Positions 31,420-39,649 of a stretch of DNA of 64,000 bases are shown here, in pieces. Position numbers and translations under genes: made by a program. The DNA comes from Candidatus Eisenbergiella stercoravium (GTDB taxonomy: Bacteria > Bacillota > Clostridia > Lachnospirales > Lachnospiraceae), in assembly GCA_019113175.1 (NCBI GenBank), contig DXHY01000030.1, positions 1 to 64,000 on the forward strand, read 5' to 3'. The notes under the pieces were generated by a model. The model searched no databases. It was given only the letters and a program-made list of their open reading frames with translations, and was not told the origin of the DNA. Within the stretch, counting starts at the first letter, position 1. Each line of letters begins with the position of its first letter.

Positions 31420-32160
31420 ATGCTGGAAAGTTTGCTGGATCCCTGGAGATGGGAGCGTTCCTTTCAGGATTTCCCGGATTACCTGGCAGGGTTTGGAATG
31501 ACATTGAGAGTTACTTTGGTTGGATGGCTGATCGCTATGGCCATAGGGATATTACTGGGACTGATATCCACAGGAGAAAACAGGGTGCTGAAGACGGTCA
31601 GCAGAATCTATGTACAGTTTTTTCAGAATACGCCGGTAACATTGCAGTTCTTTTTCATCTATGTGGGAGTTCCGGTAATTATTCAGCAGTTGTTTCATAT
31701 GTCCAGAACGTACCGGATTTCCAAATTTGTGATCGGTATATTTGGTGTAGGACTTTATCACGGCGCCTATATTGCAGAGGTAATCCGTTCCGGCATCGAG
31801 GCGGTGCCGGGCGGACAGCGGGAAGCGGCCATGTCTCAGGGTTTTACGGGAAATCAGACAATGTTTTATGTGATACTGCCGCAGACACTGAAAATGATCC
31901 TTCCTCCGCTGACCAGCCAGACGCTGGCGCTTCTTAAGAATACATCAACTCTTGCCATGGTTGTCGGTCTGGACCTGATGTACTATGCGGACAGAAGCGT
32001 GGGCTATACCGGATATTTTCAGGGTTATCTGATCGCGGCAGCCATGTATTTTATCATATGCTTTCCGCTGTCGATGCTGGTGCGGGTATTTGAACGGAAT
32101 GCGGCCAGGAATCCCGGAATGAAGAAAAAAAGAAAAAAGAGGATGATGGGGGTGGCGTAG
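31420..32160 (+). CDS. Amino-acid ABC transporter permease 1
   Basis: A 246-residue His/Glu/Gln/Arg-type permease with about five helices and the EAA loop around GIEAVPGGQREAAMSQGF. AAAGGTGG lies upstream of the start. It pairs with the next permease, whose gene begins 1 nt after this stop. Confidence 0.92.
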   Translation: MLESLLDPWRWERSFQDFPDYLAGFGMTLRVTLVGWLIAMAIGILLGLISTGENRVLKTVSRIYVQFFQNTPVTLQFFFIYVGVPVIIQQLFHMSRTYRISKFVIGIFGVGLYHGAYIAEVIRSGIEAVPGGQREAAMSQGFTGNQTMFYVILPQTLKMILPPLTSQTLALLKNTSTLAMVVGLDLMYYADRSVGYTGYFQGYLIAAAMYFIICFPLSMLVRVFERNAARNPGMKKKRKKRMMGVA

Positions 32161-32161
32161 T

Positions 32162-32812
32162 ATGGCAAGTGTTCTTACAGCAGATAATCTGAATTTTATG
32201 ATGAGCGGAATGAAGCTGACCCTGGAGATTGCAGTGCTCGCATCGGCCCTGTCCATTCTGATGGGAACCATACTGGCGCTGATGAAAACCTACTGCAGGG
32301 GAACGCTTGGCTTTCTGAACATACTGGCAACCGTTTATGTGGAAATTTTCCGTTGTACGCCTCAGCTTCTCTGGATTCTGATGTTTCGTTTTTTCGTGAC
32401 GGGCGGCGGCTTTAATCTGGGTGTCGTCAGCCTGAGCGTGGTTTCTGCGCCGTATGTGTGCGAGATCGTCAGGGGCGGACTGAACAACATTTCCCACGGT
32501 CAGTTTGAGGCGGGATATTCTCAGGGCTTTCATTTTATCGGAATTCTGTGGTATATCGTGCTGCCGCAGACCTTCCGGGCGATTATTCCGTCTCTGATGT
32601 CTCAGATAACGTCGATTATCAAGAGTACATCCCTGCTGGCTTCCATCAATATTTTCGAATACCTGTTTACCTGTAATACGGTTATGCTGAACGCAACGAG
32701 CATCGGCGGTATTTTCACGGTGTATGCCATGGAGGCTGCCGGGTACTTCATCGTCTGTTACCTGCTGGTTGTTCTGGTAAACACGCTGGGCAGAAAATTC
32801 AGATTTGCATAG
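32162..32812 (+). CDS. Amino-acid ABC transporter permease 2
   Basis: A 216-residue permease of the same family with EAA loop GGLNNISHGQFEAGYSQGF. Two different permeases imply a heterodimeric membrane channel. It begins immediately after permease 1, so translation is probably coupled. Confidence 0.92.
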   Translation: MASVLTADNLNFMMSGMKLTLEIAVLASALSILMGTILALMKTYCRGTLGFLNILATVYVEIFRCTPQLLWILMFRFFVTGGGFNLGVVSLSVVSAPYVCEIVRGGLNNISHGQFEAGYSQGFHFIGILWYIVLPQTFRAIIPSLMSQITSIIKSTSLLASINIFEYLFTCNTVMLNATSIGGIFTVYAMEAAGYFIVCYLLVVLVNTLGRKFRFA

Positions 32813-32872
32813 GCGGAGAAAACGGATGCGGAGACTGCAGGAAAGGGCAGAAGTGCGGAAGGGAGAACGGAT

Positions 32873-33811
32873 ATGGAGGCTATGGAAAAGAAAACGGAGA
32901 TAAGAACTGTGGGAATCATGGGAGCCGGCGCTGTAGGCGCATATTTTCTCTGGGGCATGAGAAACCTGCCCTGTGGAACGCTCTGCCTGATCGCCAGGGG
33001 AGAGCGGAAGGAACGGCTGCAGAAGGAAGGAATGATAATTAACGGAGAACGCTTCCTCTATCCGGTGAAAACGCCGGAGGAGGCTGCAGGCGTGGACCTT
33101 CTTCTGATCACCACCAAATATGGAGCCCTTCCCGGCCTGCTTGAGGATATCAAAACGGTTGTGAAGCCTCAGACCGCGGTGCTCAGCCTGCTGAACGGCG
33201 TGGATTCCGAGGAGATTATCGGAGAAGCCATCGGAGAGGAGCATATGCTGTATTCCCTGATGCGCATCTCATCTGAACGGAACGGAAATATCATTTTCTT
33301 TGATCCCAAAGAAACCAGAGGGATGTGGTTCGGAGAAAAGGGCATCCACCAGATTACCCCCAGGGCGCAGGCAGTGCTGGATCTGTTCGCACAGACGGAC
33401 TGCAGGTGTACCTGGAAGGAGGACATCATGGCGGAGCTGTGGTACAAATATGCGATCAATATTTCCCATAATCTGCCGCAGGCGGTGCTGGGCGTCGGAC
33501 TTGGCTGCTATGAGGACAGCGAGCATATGAGTTTTCTGGCGAGAAAGCTGTGGGGCGAGGTGATGGCAGTGGCGGATGCCAGAGGAATTGCCACAAGAGA
33601 CTACACTCCTCCCTGCTGCAGCAGAAAGAATGCACATCTGTCCACCCTGCAGGATCTGCTGGCAAAAAGGCATACAGAGATAGACATGTTTGCCGGAGCC
33701 ATGATACGGATGGGGAAGGAAGCGGGAATTCCCGTGCCATACTGCGAGTATACATTTCATGCCATCAAGGCGCTGGAGGAAAAGAACGACGGGAAATTTG
33801 ATTATTCCTGA
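32873..33811 (+). CDS. Ketopantoate reductase family (PanE/ApbA-like)
   Basis: The 312-residue protein has the Rossmann motif GAGAVGAYF (about residues 17-25) and the family segments ITTKYGALP and LLNGVDSEE. Orthologues reduce 2-dehydropantoate to pantoate for coenzyme A synthesis, but many relatives act on other 2-keto acids. No other pantothenate gene is present and the neighbours are an amino-acid importer and an aminotransferase, so a keto-acid reductase tied to amino-acid metabolism is as likely. Confidence 0.85.
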   Translation: MEAMEKKTEIRTVGIMGAGAVGAYFLWGMRNLPCGTLCLIARGERKERLQKEGMIINGERFLYPVKTPEEAAGVDLLLITTKYGALPGLLEDIKTVVKPQTAVLSLLNGVDSEEIIGEAIGEEHMLYSLMRISSERNGNIIFFDPKETRGMWFGEKGIHQITPRAQAVLDLFAQTDCRCTWKEDIMAELWYKYAINISHNLPQAVLGVGLGCYEDSEHMSFLARKLWGEVMAVADARGIATRDYTPPCCSRKNAHLSTLQDLLAKRHTEIDMFAGAMIRMGKEAGIPVPYCEYTFHAIKALEEKNDGKFDYS

Positions 33812-33841
33812 TGTGCTGCGCTCCGGGAAAGGAAAAGAAAA

Positions 33842-35047
33842 ATGGATTATAAAATTAATGAAAATCTGTGTCAGGCAAAGCTTTCAATTATCCGGCGGAT
33901 CACCGACCTTGTGCAGTCGGAAAGGCAGCCGGGAGACCGGGTGGTGCTGTTTTCCAGCGGCCAGCCTGCCGATGAGGCGATCCCGCTGGAGCTGGTGAAG
34001 GAATATACGGCAAGGGTTATTGACAAATACGGCTGCGAGGTGCTTCAGTACGGCGGGCACAAGGGATATCCGGCCCTGTTTCCTGAGATCCGCAGATTCC
34101 TGAACAAAGACGGTACTGTTGCTTCCAGAGAGGATGATTTTGTCATTACCTATGGCTCATCAGAAGCGATTTTTGCCGTCGGCAGCGCCTTTATCCGCCC
34201 CGGGGACCGGGTGATCGTGGAGGATCCTACCTATCTGAATGCGACCAATTCCTTCCGCTACTGCGGCGCAGTTCTGGTTCCTGTCAAAACCGATCCGGAC
34301 GGTGTGAACCTGGAAGCGCTGGAGGAAGCCATGAAGGGCGGCGCGGCCTTTTTCTATACCATTCCGAATTTCGGGAATCCTTCCAGCATCACCATGAGCC
34401 TGGAAAAGAGAAAGGCGGTTCACAAGCTGGCGGTGAAATATCAGATTCCGATTCTGGAGGACAATCCGTACGGCTATCTGAGATTTTCCGGAAATGAATA
34501 CATTCCTCCCATAAAAAGCTTTGACAGAGAAGGGATCGTTCTATACATGGGAACCTTCTCCAAGATCGTGGCGCCGGGCATGCGGTGCGGCTTCCTCTGC
34601 GCAAATAAAGAGCTGATTCCCAAATTTGTGGTATTCAAGGGAGTTTCCTCCAGCGGAAACATTAACTGGAGCCAGTATATTATCACTGAATTTCTTAAAA
34701 ATGTGGACATGAACGAACACATCAGCAGAATCAGCGCCATCTATGAAAAGAAGGCTCTCGCCATGTACAATAAGATGAAGGAATGCTTCCATCCGGCTGT
34801 GCAGTATACCATGCCTCAGGGCGGCATGTTTATCTGGGCGAAGCTTCCGGACGGCGTGAAGGCGACGGATTTCTGCCTGGAGGCGGCAAAAAGGCTGAAG
34901 ATTGCGGTGGTTCCGGGCAATGATTTCTTCATCGGAAGCCCGGAGGACTGCAGTTATATCCGCTTGAATTTCTCCAAGCCCGCTATTGAGGACATCGAAT
35001 ACGGCATTGAAAAGCTGGGAGAGCTGACCTGGCGGTACTGTGGTTGA
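33842..35047 (+). CDS. PLP-dependent aminotransferase, class I/II
   Basis: The 401-residue fold-type I enzyme has the PLP lysine in MGTFSKIVAPGMRCG (Lys241), the Asp contact in ILEDNPYG, and the N-terminal YGGHKGYPALFPEIR typical of the LysN/2-aminoadipate aminotransferase (MocR-like catalytic) group. It lacks the GntR domain of MocR regulators. Likely substrate is an amino acid brought in by the preceding transporter; the exact one is not predictable. Confidence 0.9.
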   Translation: MDYKINENLCQAKLSIIRRITDLVQSERQPGDRVVLFSSGQPADEAIPLELVKEYTARVIDKYGCEVLQYGGHKGYPALFPEIRRFLNKDGTVASREDDFVITYGSSEAIFAVGSAFIRPGDRVIVEDPTYLNATNSFRYCGAVLVPVKTDPDGVNLEALEEAMKGGAAFFYTIPNFGNPSSITMSLEKRKAVHKLAVKYQIPILEDNPYGYLRFSGNEYIPPIKSFDREGIVLYMGTFSKIVAPGMRCGFLCANKELIPKFVVFKGVSSSGNINWSQYIITEFLKNVDMNEHISRISAIYEKKALAMYNKMKECFHPAVQYTMPQGGMFIWAKLPDGVKATDFCLEAAKRLKIAVVPGNDFFIGSPEDCSYIRLNFSKPAIEDIEYGIEKLGELTWRYCG

Positions 35048-35127
35048 GAATCGCCGGAACAGGTGCGGCCATGCCATGCATCCTTTGGATAAGAAAATAT
35101 CAGATTTCAGGATAGGAGACGGGCAGT

Positions 35128-35733
35128 ATGAAAAAGTTTTCAGTTGTGATATCAAGACAGTTTGGAAGCCTGGGGCGTCCCATTGCAAAGGAAATGTCGG
35201 AAATTCTGGGCGTGGAATATTATGACAGGGACATCGTGACCATGGTGGCAAAGGAGCATAACATCACGATCCGGGAGGTCAGCAACCTGGAAGAAAAATC
35301 CTCCCGCTACGCTTTCATGAAATTCCCGCTGGGAAACGGAACGGTTGCGGCGCAGGATAAAATCTTTGACTCCACGGCAAGGATCATCCGGGAGCTGGCG
35401 GAAAAGGAGAGCTGCATCATCGTGGGACGGTGCGCGGACGCGATCCTCGGCGATAATCCGGACAATGTGAATATTTTTATCTACGCGCCCTACGAGGAGA
35501 GACTTGTGAACTGTGTCAACGAGCTTGGCATGGAGCCGAAGGAAGCCAGAAAGATGATACGCGACGTGGATAAGGCGAGAAATGCGTTTCACATGAGATA
35601 TGCCAAATATAAGCCAAATGACACCAATCACATGGACGTCATGATCAACAGCAGTCTCCTCGGCGTAAAGGGGACGGCGGAATATCTCTGTGAGATGGTG
35701 AAAAAACGGTTCGCGGATGATCCGGAGGAATGA
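35128..35733 (+). CDS. Cytidylate-kinase-like family protein
   Basis: A 201-residue P-loop-like protein beginning VVISRQFGSLGRPIAKEM, with DRDIV and later CIIVGRCADAIL. It belongs to the cytidylate kinase-like (AAK-type) group that is frequent in Clostridia and is distinct from the housekeeping Cmk. The phosphate acceptor is unknown. It ends in its own terminator (35804-35835). Confidence 0.83.
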   Translation: MKKFSVVISRQFGSLGRPIAKEMSEILGVEYYDRDIVTMVAKEHNITIREVSNLEEKSSRYAFMKFPLGNGTVAAQDKIFDSTARIIRELAEKESCIIVGRCADAILGDNPDNVNIFIYAPYEERLVNCVNELGMEPKEARKMIRDVDKARNAFHMRYAKYKPNDTNHMDVMINSSLLGVKGTAEYLCEMVKKRFADDPEE

Positions 35734-35803
35734 AGGAGAAAAAATGTATGTCCTGATGCGGTGTGCATCATGCGCACTACCTGTACCGGACGCGATTGCC
35801 GTC

Positions 35804-35835
35804 AGCCGGAGGGTGTGAGAACATCCTCCGGCTTT
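35804..35835 (+). terminator. Terminator after the cytidylate-kinase-like gene
   Basis: AGCCGGAGG, a 12-nt loop, CCTCCGGCT and a short T-run close the operon that began with the ABC ATPase. Confidence 0.85.
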
Positions 35836-35848
35836 TAAACGTCCCTTG

Positions 35849-36094
35849 TCAGGATTCCGGAAGAAAATCCATGATATTCTTCTGACGGATTCCGCCCCGG
35901 TTGATCCGCAGCAGGGTATCGGTGGACAGCACAAGCTTTTCATAGTTGTCAGGGATCGCCTCCAGAGGGCCGAATTCACGATCCATATTTTCAGGTGTGA
36001 GCACATAGCAGACCTGGATGTAGAGCCGCTCATCCGTCCTGCCGGCAACAAAATCCACCTCCGCCTCTGTCTGAATCACATATGGAATGCTTTT
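35849..36094 (-). pseudogene. C-terminal remnant of an AAA/DUF4143-type ATPase
   Basis: About 80 codons on the minus strand encode EAEVDFVAGRTDERLYIQ, REFGPLEAIPDNYEKLVLS and QKNIMDFLPES, which match the end of the DUF4143 family (ATPases with a C-terminal nuclease-like domain). The frame is stopped just upstream by a TAA (36095-36097) and the N-terminal 300 or more residues are missing. No ribosome-binding site is present. It is a deletion scar. Confidence 0.8.
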
Positions 36095-36229
36095 TTATGC
36101 CTCCGGCCGCCGCGTGTTCTCGGGATAATCAAGTGTGAGACCGGACACCGGCGATACGGCTGCATCCTTTGATGAGCCATACTCCTCCCAGAACCGGAAA
36201 CTCTTTTATTATAAACCTGAAATTGGGGT

Positions 36230-36258
36230 TTGACAAGTGAGAGAGGATGTGTTACTGT
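36230..36258 (+). promoter_or_regulatory. Promoter of the tyrS T-box transcript
   Basis: TTGACA (36230-36235), 17 nt and TACTGT (36253-36258), predicting a start near 36265. Positions 36098-36229 hold no recognisable gene. Confidence 0.75.
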
Positions 36259-36264
36259 AATGAC

Positions 36265-36578
36265 AGTTTTAGAGAAATGAATCATTTTCCAGAAACTGTG
36301 ATGGGAAGAAGTAGGTGAAGGCACAGGCCCACAGAAAGCAGCCGGCTGATGAGAGGCGCGGGAAAAGCCGATCTGAATACATCCCGGAGTTCTGCACCCA
36401 AACCGCAAGGGAGTAGGCTGCAGCGGAGGCACCCGTTATTGTGCAGGAGTATCGCGAGACCGTGTGGACTGCAGCCGCCGGAGAAGCCGTACTTGATGAG
36501 GCAGCCGGTGTGAGCCGTCTGCGAAGAAAGGTGGTAACACGATGAGAATCGTCCTTTCTCCTGAAAAAGGAGAGGGGA
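36265..36578 (+). ncRNA. T-box riboswitch, tyrosine type (UAC specifier)
   Basis: Loop-E bases AGTA (36310-36313) pair across the stem with GAA (36375-36377), directly followed by the specifier TAC (36378-36380), a tyrosine codon. The T-box bulge sequence AAAGGTGGTAACACG is at about 36528-36541. The terminator CCTTTCTCC/GGAGAGGGG with a T-run ends near 36586. Uncharged tRNA-Tyr should allow read-through into tyrS. Confidence 0.94.
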
Positions 36579-36600
36579 TTTTTTTATGCCCGAAAAGTCA

Positions 36601-36728
36601 GATTAAAATGCCGCTGAAGCAGCGGAAAGAGAGGTGGATGAAATCCTGTGGATTTCATCCTGGAAATTAGCCTTGCGGCTAATTTCTCAGATTAAAATGC
36701 CGCTAAAGCGGCAGAAAGAGAGGAAGAA
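36601..36728 (+). repeat. Hairpin train C between the T-box and tyrS
   Basis: Order M1 (CCGCT/AGCGG, 36611-36625), M2 GGATGAAATCC/GGATTTCATCC (36636-36660), M3 GGAAATTAGCC/GGCTAATTTC (36662-36686), linker AGATTAAAAT, M1 (GCCGC/GCGGC, 36699-36712). AGAAAGAGAGGAAGAA then leads to the tyrS ATG, 16 nt after the stem. The order is identical to the last four modules of trains A and B, with compensated changes in the stems. Confidence 0.92.
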
Positions 36729-37952
36729 ATGCAGGTATTTGAGGAACTGAGAGCGAGAGGGCTGCTGGCGCAGCTGACGGATGAGGAAGAGATCAGGGAG
36801 ATGGTCAACGCGGGAAAGGCCACGTTTTACATCGGCTTTGACCCTACGGCGGACAGCCTTCATGTGGGACATTTCATGGCGCTGTGCCTGATGAAGCGGC
36901 TGCAGATGGCCGGAAACAGGCCCATTGCGCTGCTGGGCGGCGGTACGGGTATGATCGGAGACCCCTCCGGCAGAAGCGACATGCGCACCATGATGACGAA
37001 GGAAACCATCGACCATAACTGTGAATGCTTTAAGAAGCAGATGAGCAAGTTCATTGATTTCTCAGAAGGAAAGGCCATTCTGGCGAACAATGCCGACTGG
37101 CTGCTGAACCTGAATTACATCGAGCTGCTGCGCGACGTGGGAGCCTGCTTCTCCGTCAACAACATGCTCCGCGCGGAATGCTACAAGCAGAGAATGGAAA
37201 AGGGCTTAAGCTTCCTGGAATTCAACTACATGATCATGCAGAGCTACGACTTCCTGATGCTCTACCAGAAATACGGCTGCAACATGCAGTTCGGCGGGGA
37301 TGACCAGTGGAGCAACATGCTGGGCGGCACGGAGCTGATCAGAAGAAAGCTTGGAAAGAACGCCTATGCGATGACCATCACCCTTCTCTTAAATTCTGAA
37401 GGCAAGAAGATGGGCAAGACCCAGAAGGGCGCAGTATGGCTGGATCCCAACAAGACCTCTCCCTTTGAGTTCTACCAGTACTGGAGAAACATTGCGGACG
37501 CAGATGTGCTCAAGTGCCTCCGGATGCTCACCTTCCTTCCCATCGAGCAGATCGACGAGATGGATAAATGGGAGGGCAGCCAGCTGAATACGGCGAAGGA
37601 AATCCTGGCCTTTGAGCTGACCAAGCTGGTGCACAGCGAGGAAGAGGCGCAGAAGGCGCAGGAGAGCGCCAGAGCGCTGTTTGGAAGCGGAACCGCGGCG
37701 GAGATGCCCACGGCGAAGCTGTCCGAAGCCGATCTGAAGGAGGGCAATATTGATATCCTCGACCTGCTGGTGAAATCCGGTCTGGTGAGCTCCCGTTCAG
37801 AAGGCCGCCGCGCGGTAGAACAGGGCGGCGTATCCATGGACGGAGAGAAGGTTACGGACTTCCGGGCGACGTTTGCGGGCGAGGATTTCCACGGAGAAGG
37901 AAAGGTCCTGAAGCGCGGAAAGAAGAACTTCAAGAGAGTGATAGTGGAGTAA
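36729..37952 (+). CDS. tyrS: Tyrosyl-tRNA synthetase
   Basis: The 407-residue class I synthetase has HVGHFMAL (HIGH motif), GDDQWSNM for tyrosine binding, KMGKT (KMSKS motif) and a C-terminal S4 RNA-binding domain ([22 protein letters not shown]). It charges tRNA-Tyr. Control by the tyrosine T-box upstream agrees with the product. Between T-box and start lies hairpin train C. Confidence 0.97.
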   Translation: MQVFEELRARGLLAQLTDEEEIREMVNAGKATFYIGFDPTADSLHVGHFMALCLMKRLQMAGNRPIALLGGGTGMIGDPSGRSDMRTMMTKETIDHNCECFKKQMSKFIDFSEGKAILANNADWLLNLNYIELLRDVGACFSVNNMLRAECYKQRMEKGLSFLEFNYMIMQSYDFLMLYQKYGCNMQFGGDDQWSNMLGGTELIRRKLGKNAYAMTITLLLNSEGKKMGKTQKGAVWLDPNKTSPFEFYQYWRNIADADVLKCLRMLTFLPIEQIDEMDKWEGSQLNTAKEILAFELTKLVHSEEEAQKAQESARALFGSGTAAEMPTAKLSEADLKEGNIDILDLLVKSGLVSSRSEGRRAVEQGGVSMDGEKVTDFRATFAGEDFHGEGKVLKRGKKNFKRVIVE

Positions 37953-37957
37953 CTGCC

Positions 37958-38308
37958 ATGAGAGAAGCGGCTGTTTTCGAGGAAGCATCTGCGGCAGGAG
38001 AAAACATGGATTCCGCTGAAAAAGAAGAAAAGGACAGCATCCGCCTTATGCGGGCGGAGCTGTCCGATGCAGAAGAACTGCATGAAATGCAGGCGGTGCT
38101 TTTCGGGCTGATGCACAATGCGCTGTTCCTGCTTGCGGGGCTGGATGTGGGGCTGTGGTATCACACGCTGATGTTTCTGTTCACCGGAGCGGGCGCGCTG
38201 CTTCTGGGCTGGCTGAATGAAAAGATATATAACGGCTCCATCATTCCGGGCATTCTGTTTCACGGAGCGGGTAATTTTATCAGTTCCATGCTGGTGGCGT
38301 TTGGATGA
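37958..38308 (+). pseudogene. Chimera of a GNAT N-terminus and a CPBP protease C-terminus
   Basis: The 116-codon frame opens with a GNAT-like start (IRLMRAELSDAEELHEMQA) that breaks off and joins FGLMHNALFLLAG...; the rest is the last part of a CPBP intramembrane protease with FGLMHN and the HGAGNF motif. Most of both proteins is absent, so a deletion probably fused two genes in frame. It is unlikely to be catalytic because the CPBP EExxxR glutamates are missing. It starts 6 nt after the tyrS stop. Confidence 0.75.
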
Positions 38309-38341
38309 ACAGATTTTTTCAATATTTTTATTTCATTTCGG

Positions 38342-38377
38342 AGCGGCAGGGCCAAAAGCCTGAGCCGCTTTTTTTGC
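38342..38377 (+). terminator. Terminator after tyrS and the chimera
   Basis: AGCGGCAGGGC pairs with GCCTGAGCCGCT (one mismatch region) and is followed by a run of seven Ts. Confidence 0.85.
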
Positions 38378-38509
38378 GGGGAATTCCCGAAAGCTTGCCA
38401 AATAAGGCATCAAAAGAGAGGAAAGACAGACACAGATGTTCCATACTTATGGAAGCGGCATGGACGTGCCGCTAAAAAACGTTTTACAACGCTTCGACAG
38501 GAGGTAAGG

Positions 38510-39562
38510 ATGGAACATTTCAGCTTTGAAGGCGGTTATTATGAGATGGGAGTCAGGAGAGGAAGAATTTTTCGGAATAATAAAGTAACCTTCCCCTTGC
38601 ATCTCGACACATTTCAGAGGGAGCACGGGGAAAAGAGCGAAAAAATTCTGCGGGATATTTTCCCTGAGGTATGCGAAGAAATCAGAGGAGTCAGCGAGGA
38701 AACCGGCGTCAGCTACAGGGAGCTTGCTTCGTGGCTGCTGTGTATGGGCTGCTGCATGTACAATCTGGAAGAGAATATTCCCGTTGAAATCAGAGGCTGT
38801 ACGGCCTTTGCCTGCTCGAAAGACGGCTCCGTTATTTATGGAAGGAACAATGATCTGCCTCCCTGCCTGAGGGATGGCTGCAAAAGTGAGGTATACGCTC
38901 CCACAGGGAGAAAACGGTTCCAGCTCACCACGTCCTCGTTTATCAATGGGGAAGAGGGACTGAATGAGCATGGGCTCGCTGTGGCGATGACCTTTGTGAT
39001 GACCAGACCGGAAAAGATCCGGCCGGGCCTGAATGCCTGCTTCCTCGTCAGATATCTTCTGGAAAAGGCGGATCGCGCAGAAGACGCGGCCAGGATGCTC
39101 ATGGGCCTGCCGGTATCCTCCAACTGCAACATTCTGATCGCAGATAAAAGCGGAGAGATGGCGGTGGCAGAATGTACGCCCTTTAAAAAACGGATCAGGA
39201 AAGCCATAGACTTTGGAAAAAACAGGATTGTGTGTACCGTAAACAGCTTTACCTCCGATGAAATGAAGCCCTTCGACGCATCTGGCGGAAATGACTACGA
39301 CTCCGGAAAACGATACAGGACCGTCATGGACAGCTTTTTTTCACACCGGAATGGAGATCTGATCGAAATGGTAGAACGGCTTTTGAGAGGGGAATATGGA
39401 TTTATGTGTCAGTATGACGATCTTCCTGATTTTGAAACCGTCTGGAGCTCCGTATATGATCTGAACAGCCTGAGAATATACCGGGCTGAGGGCGATCCTC
39501 GGAAAAAGAATTTCCTGACGGACGACAGGCTTCGCGATCTGATTGCGGGGGAGGCTTTGTGA
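38510..39562 (+). CDS. C45-family autoproteolytic acyltransferase/hydrolase
   Basis: The 350-residue Ntn-hydrolase has RGCTAFACSKDGSVIYGRNND, with Cys97 the expected nucleophile after self-cleavage, as in acyl-CoA:6-APA acyltransferase and bile-salt-hydrolase-like enzymes. It likely hydrolyses or transfers an amide-linked acyl group; the natural substrate is unknown. No signal peptide. A hairpin AGCGGCA/TGCCGCT (38453-38472) and GACAGGAGGTAAGG precede the start. Confidence 0.85.
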   Translation: MEHFSFEGGYYEMGVRRGRIFRNNKVTFPLHLDTFQREHGEKSEKILRDIFPEVCEEIRGVSEETGVSYRELASWLLCMGCCMYNLEENIPVEIRGCTAFACSKDGSVIYGRNNDLPPCLRDGCKSEVYAPTGRKRFQLTTSSFINGEEGLNEHGLAVAMTFVMTRPEKIRPGLNACFLVRYLLEKADRAEDAARMLMGLPVSSNCNILIADKSGEMAVAECTPFKKRIRKAIDFGKNRIVCTVNSFTSDEMKPFDASGGNDYDSGKRYRTVMDSFFSHRNGDLIEMVERLLRGEYGFMCQYDDLPDFETVWSSVYDLNSLRIYRAEGDPRKKNFLTDDRLRDLIAGEAL

Positions 39563-39649
39563 AAATCCGGGAAACGCCCATTTTCAGACATATCCCCGCT
39601 TCCCGCCCGCATATACTGGTATCACCAGGCAAGCGGAAGGGGACGGATA

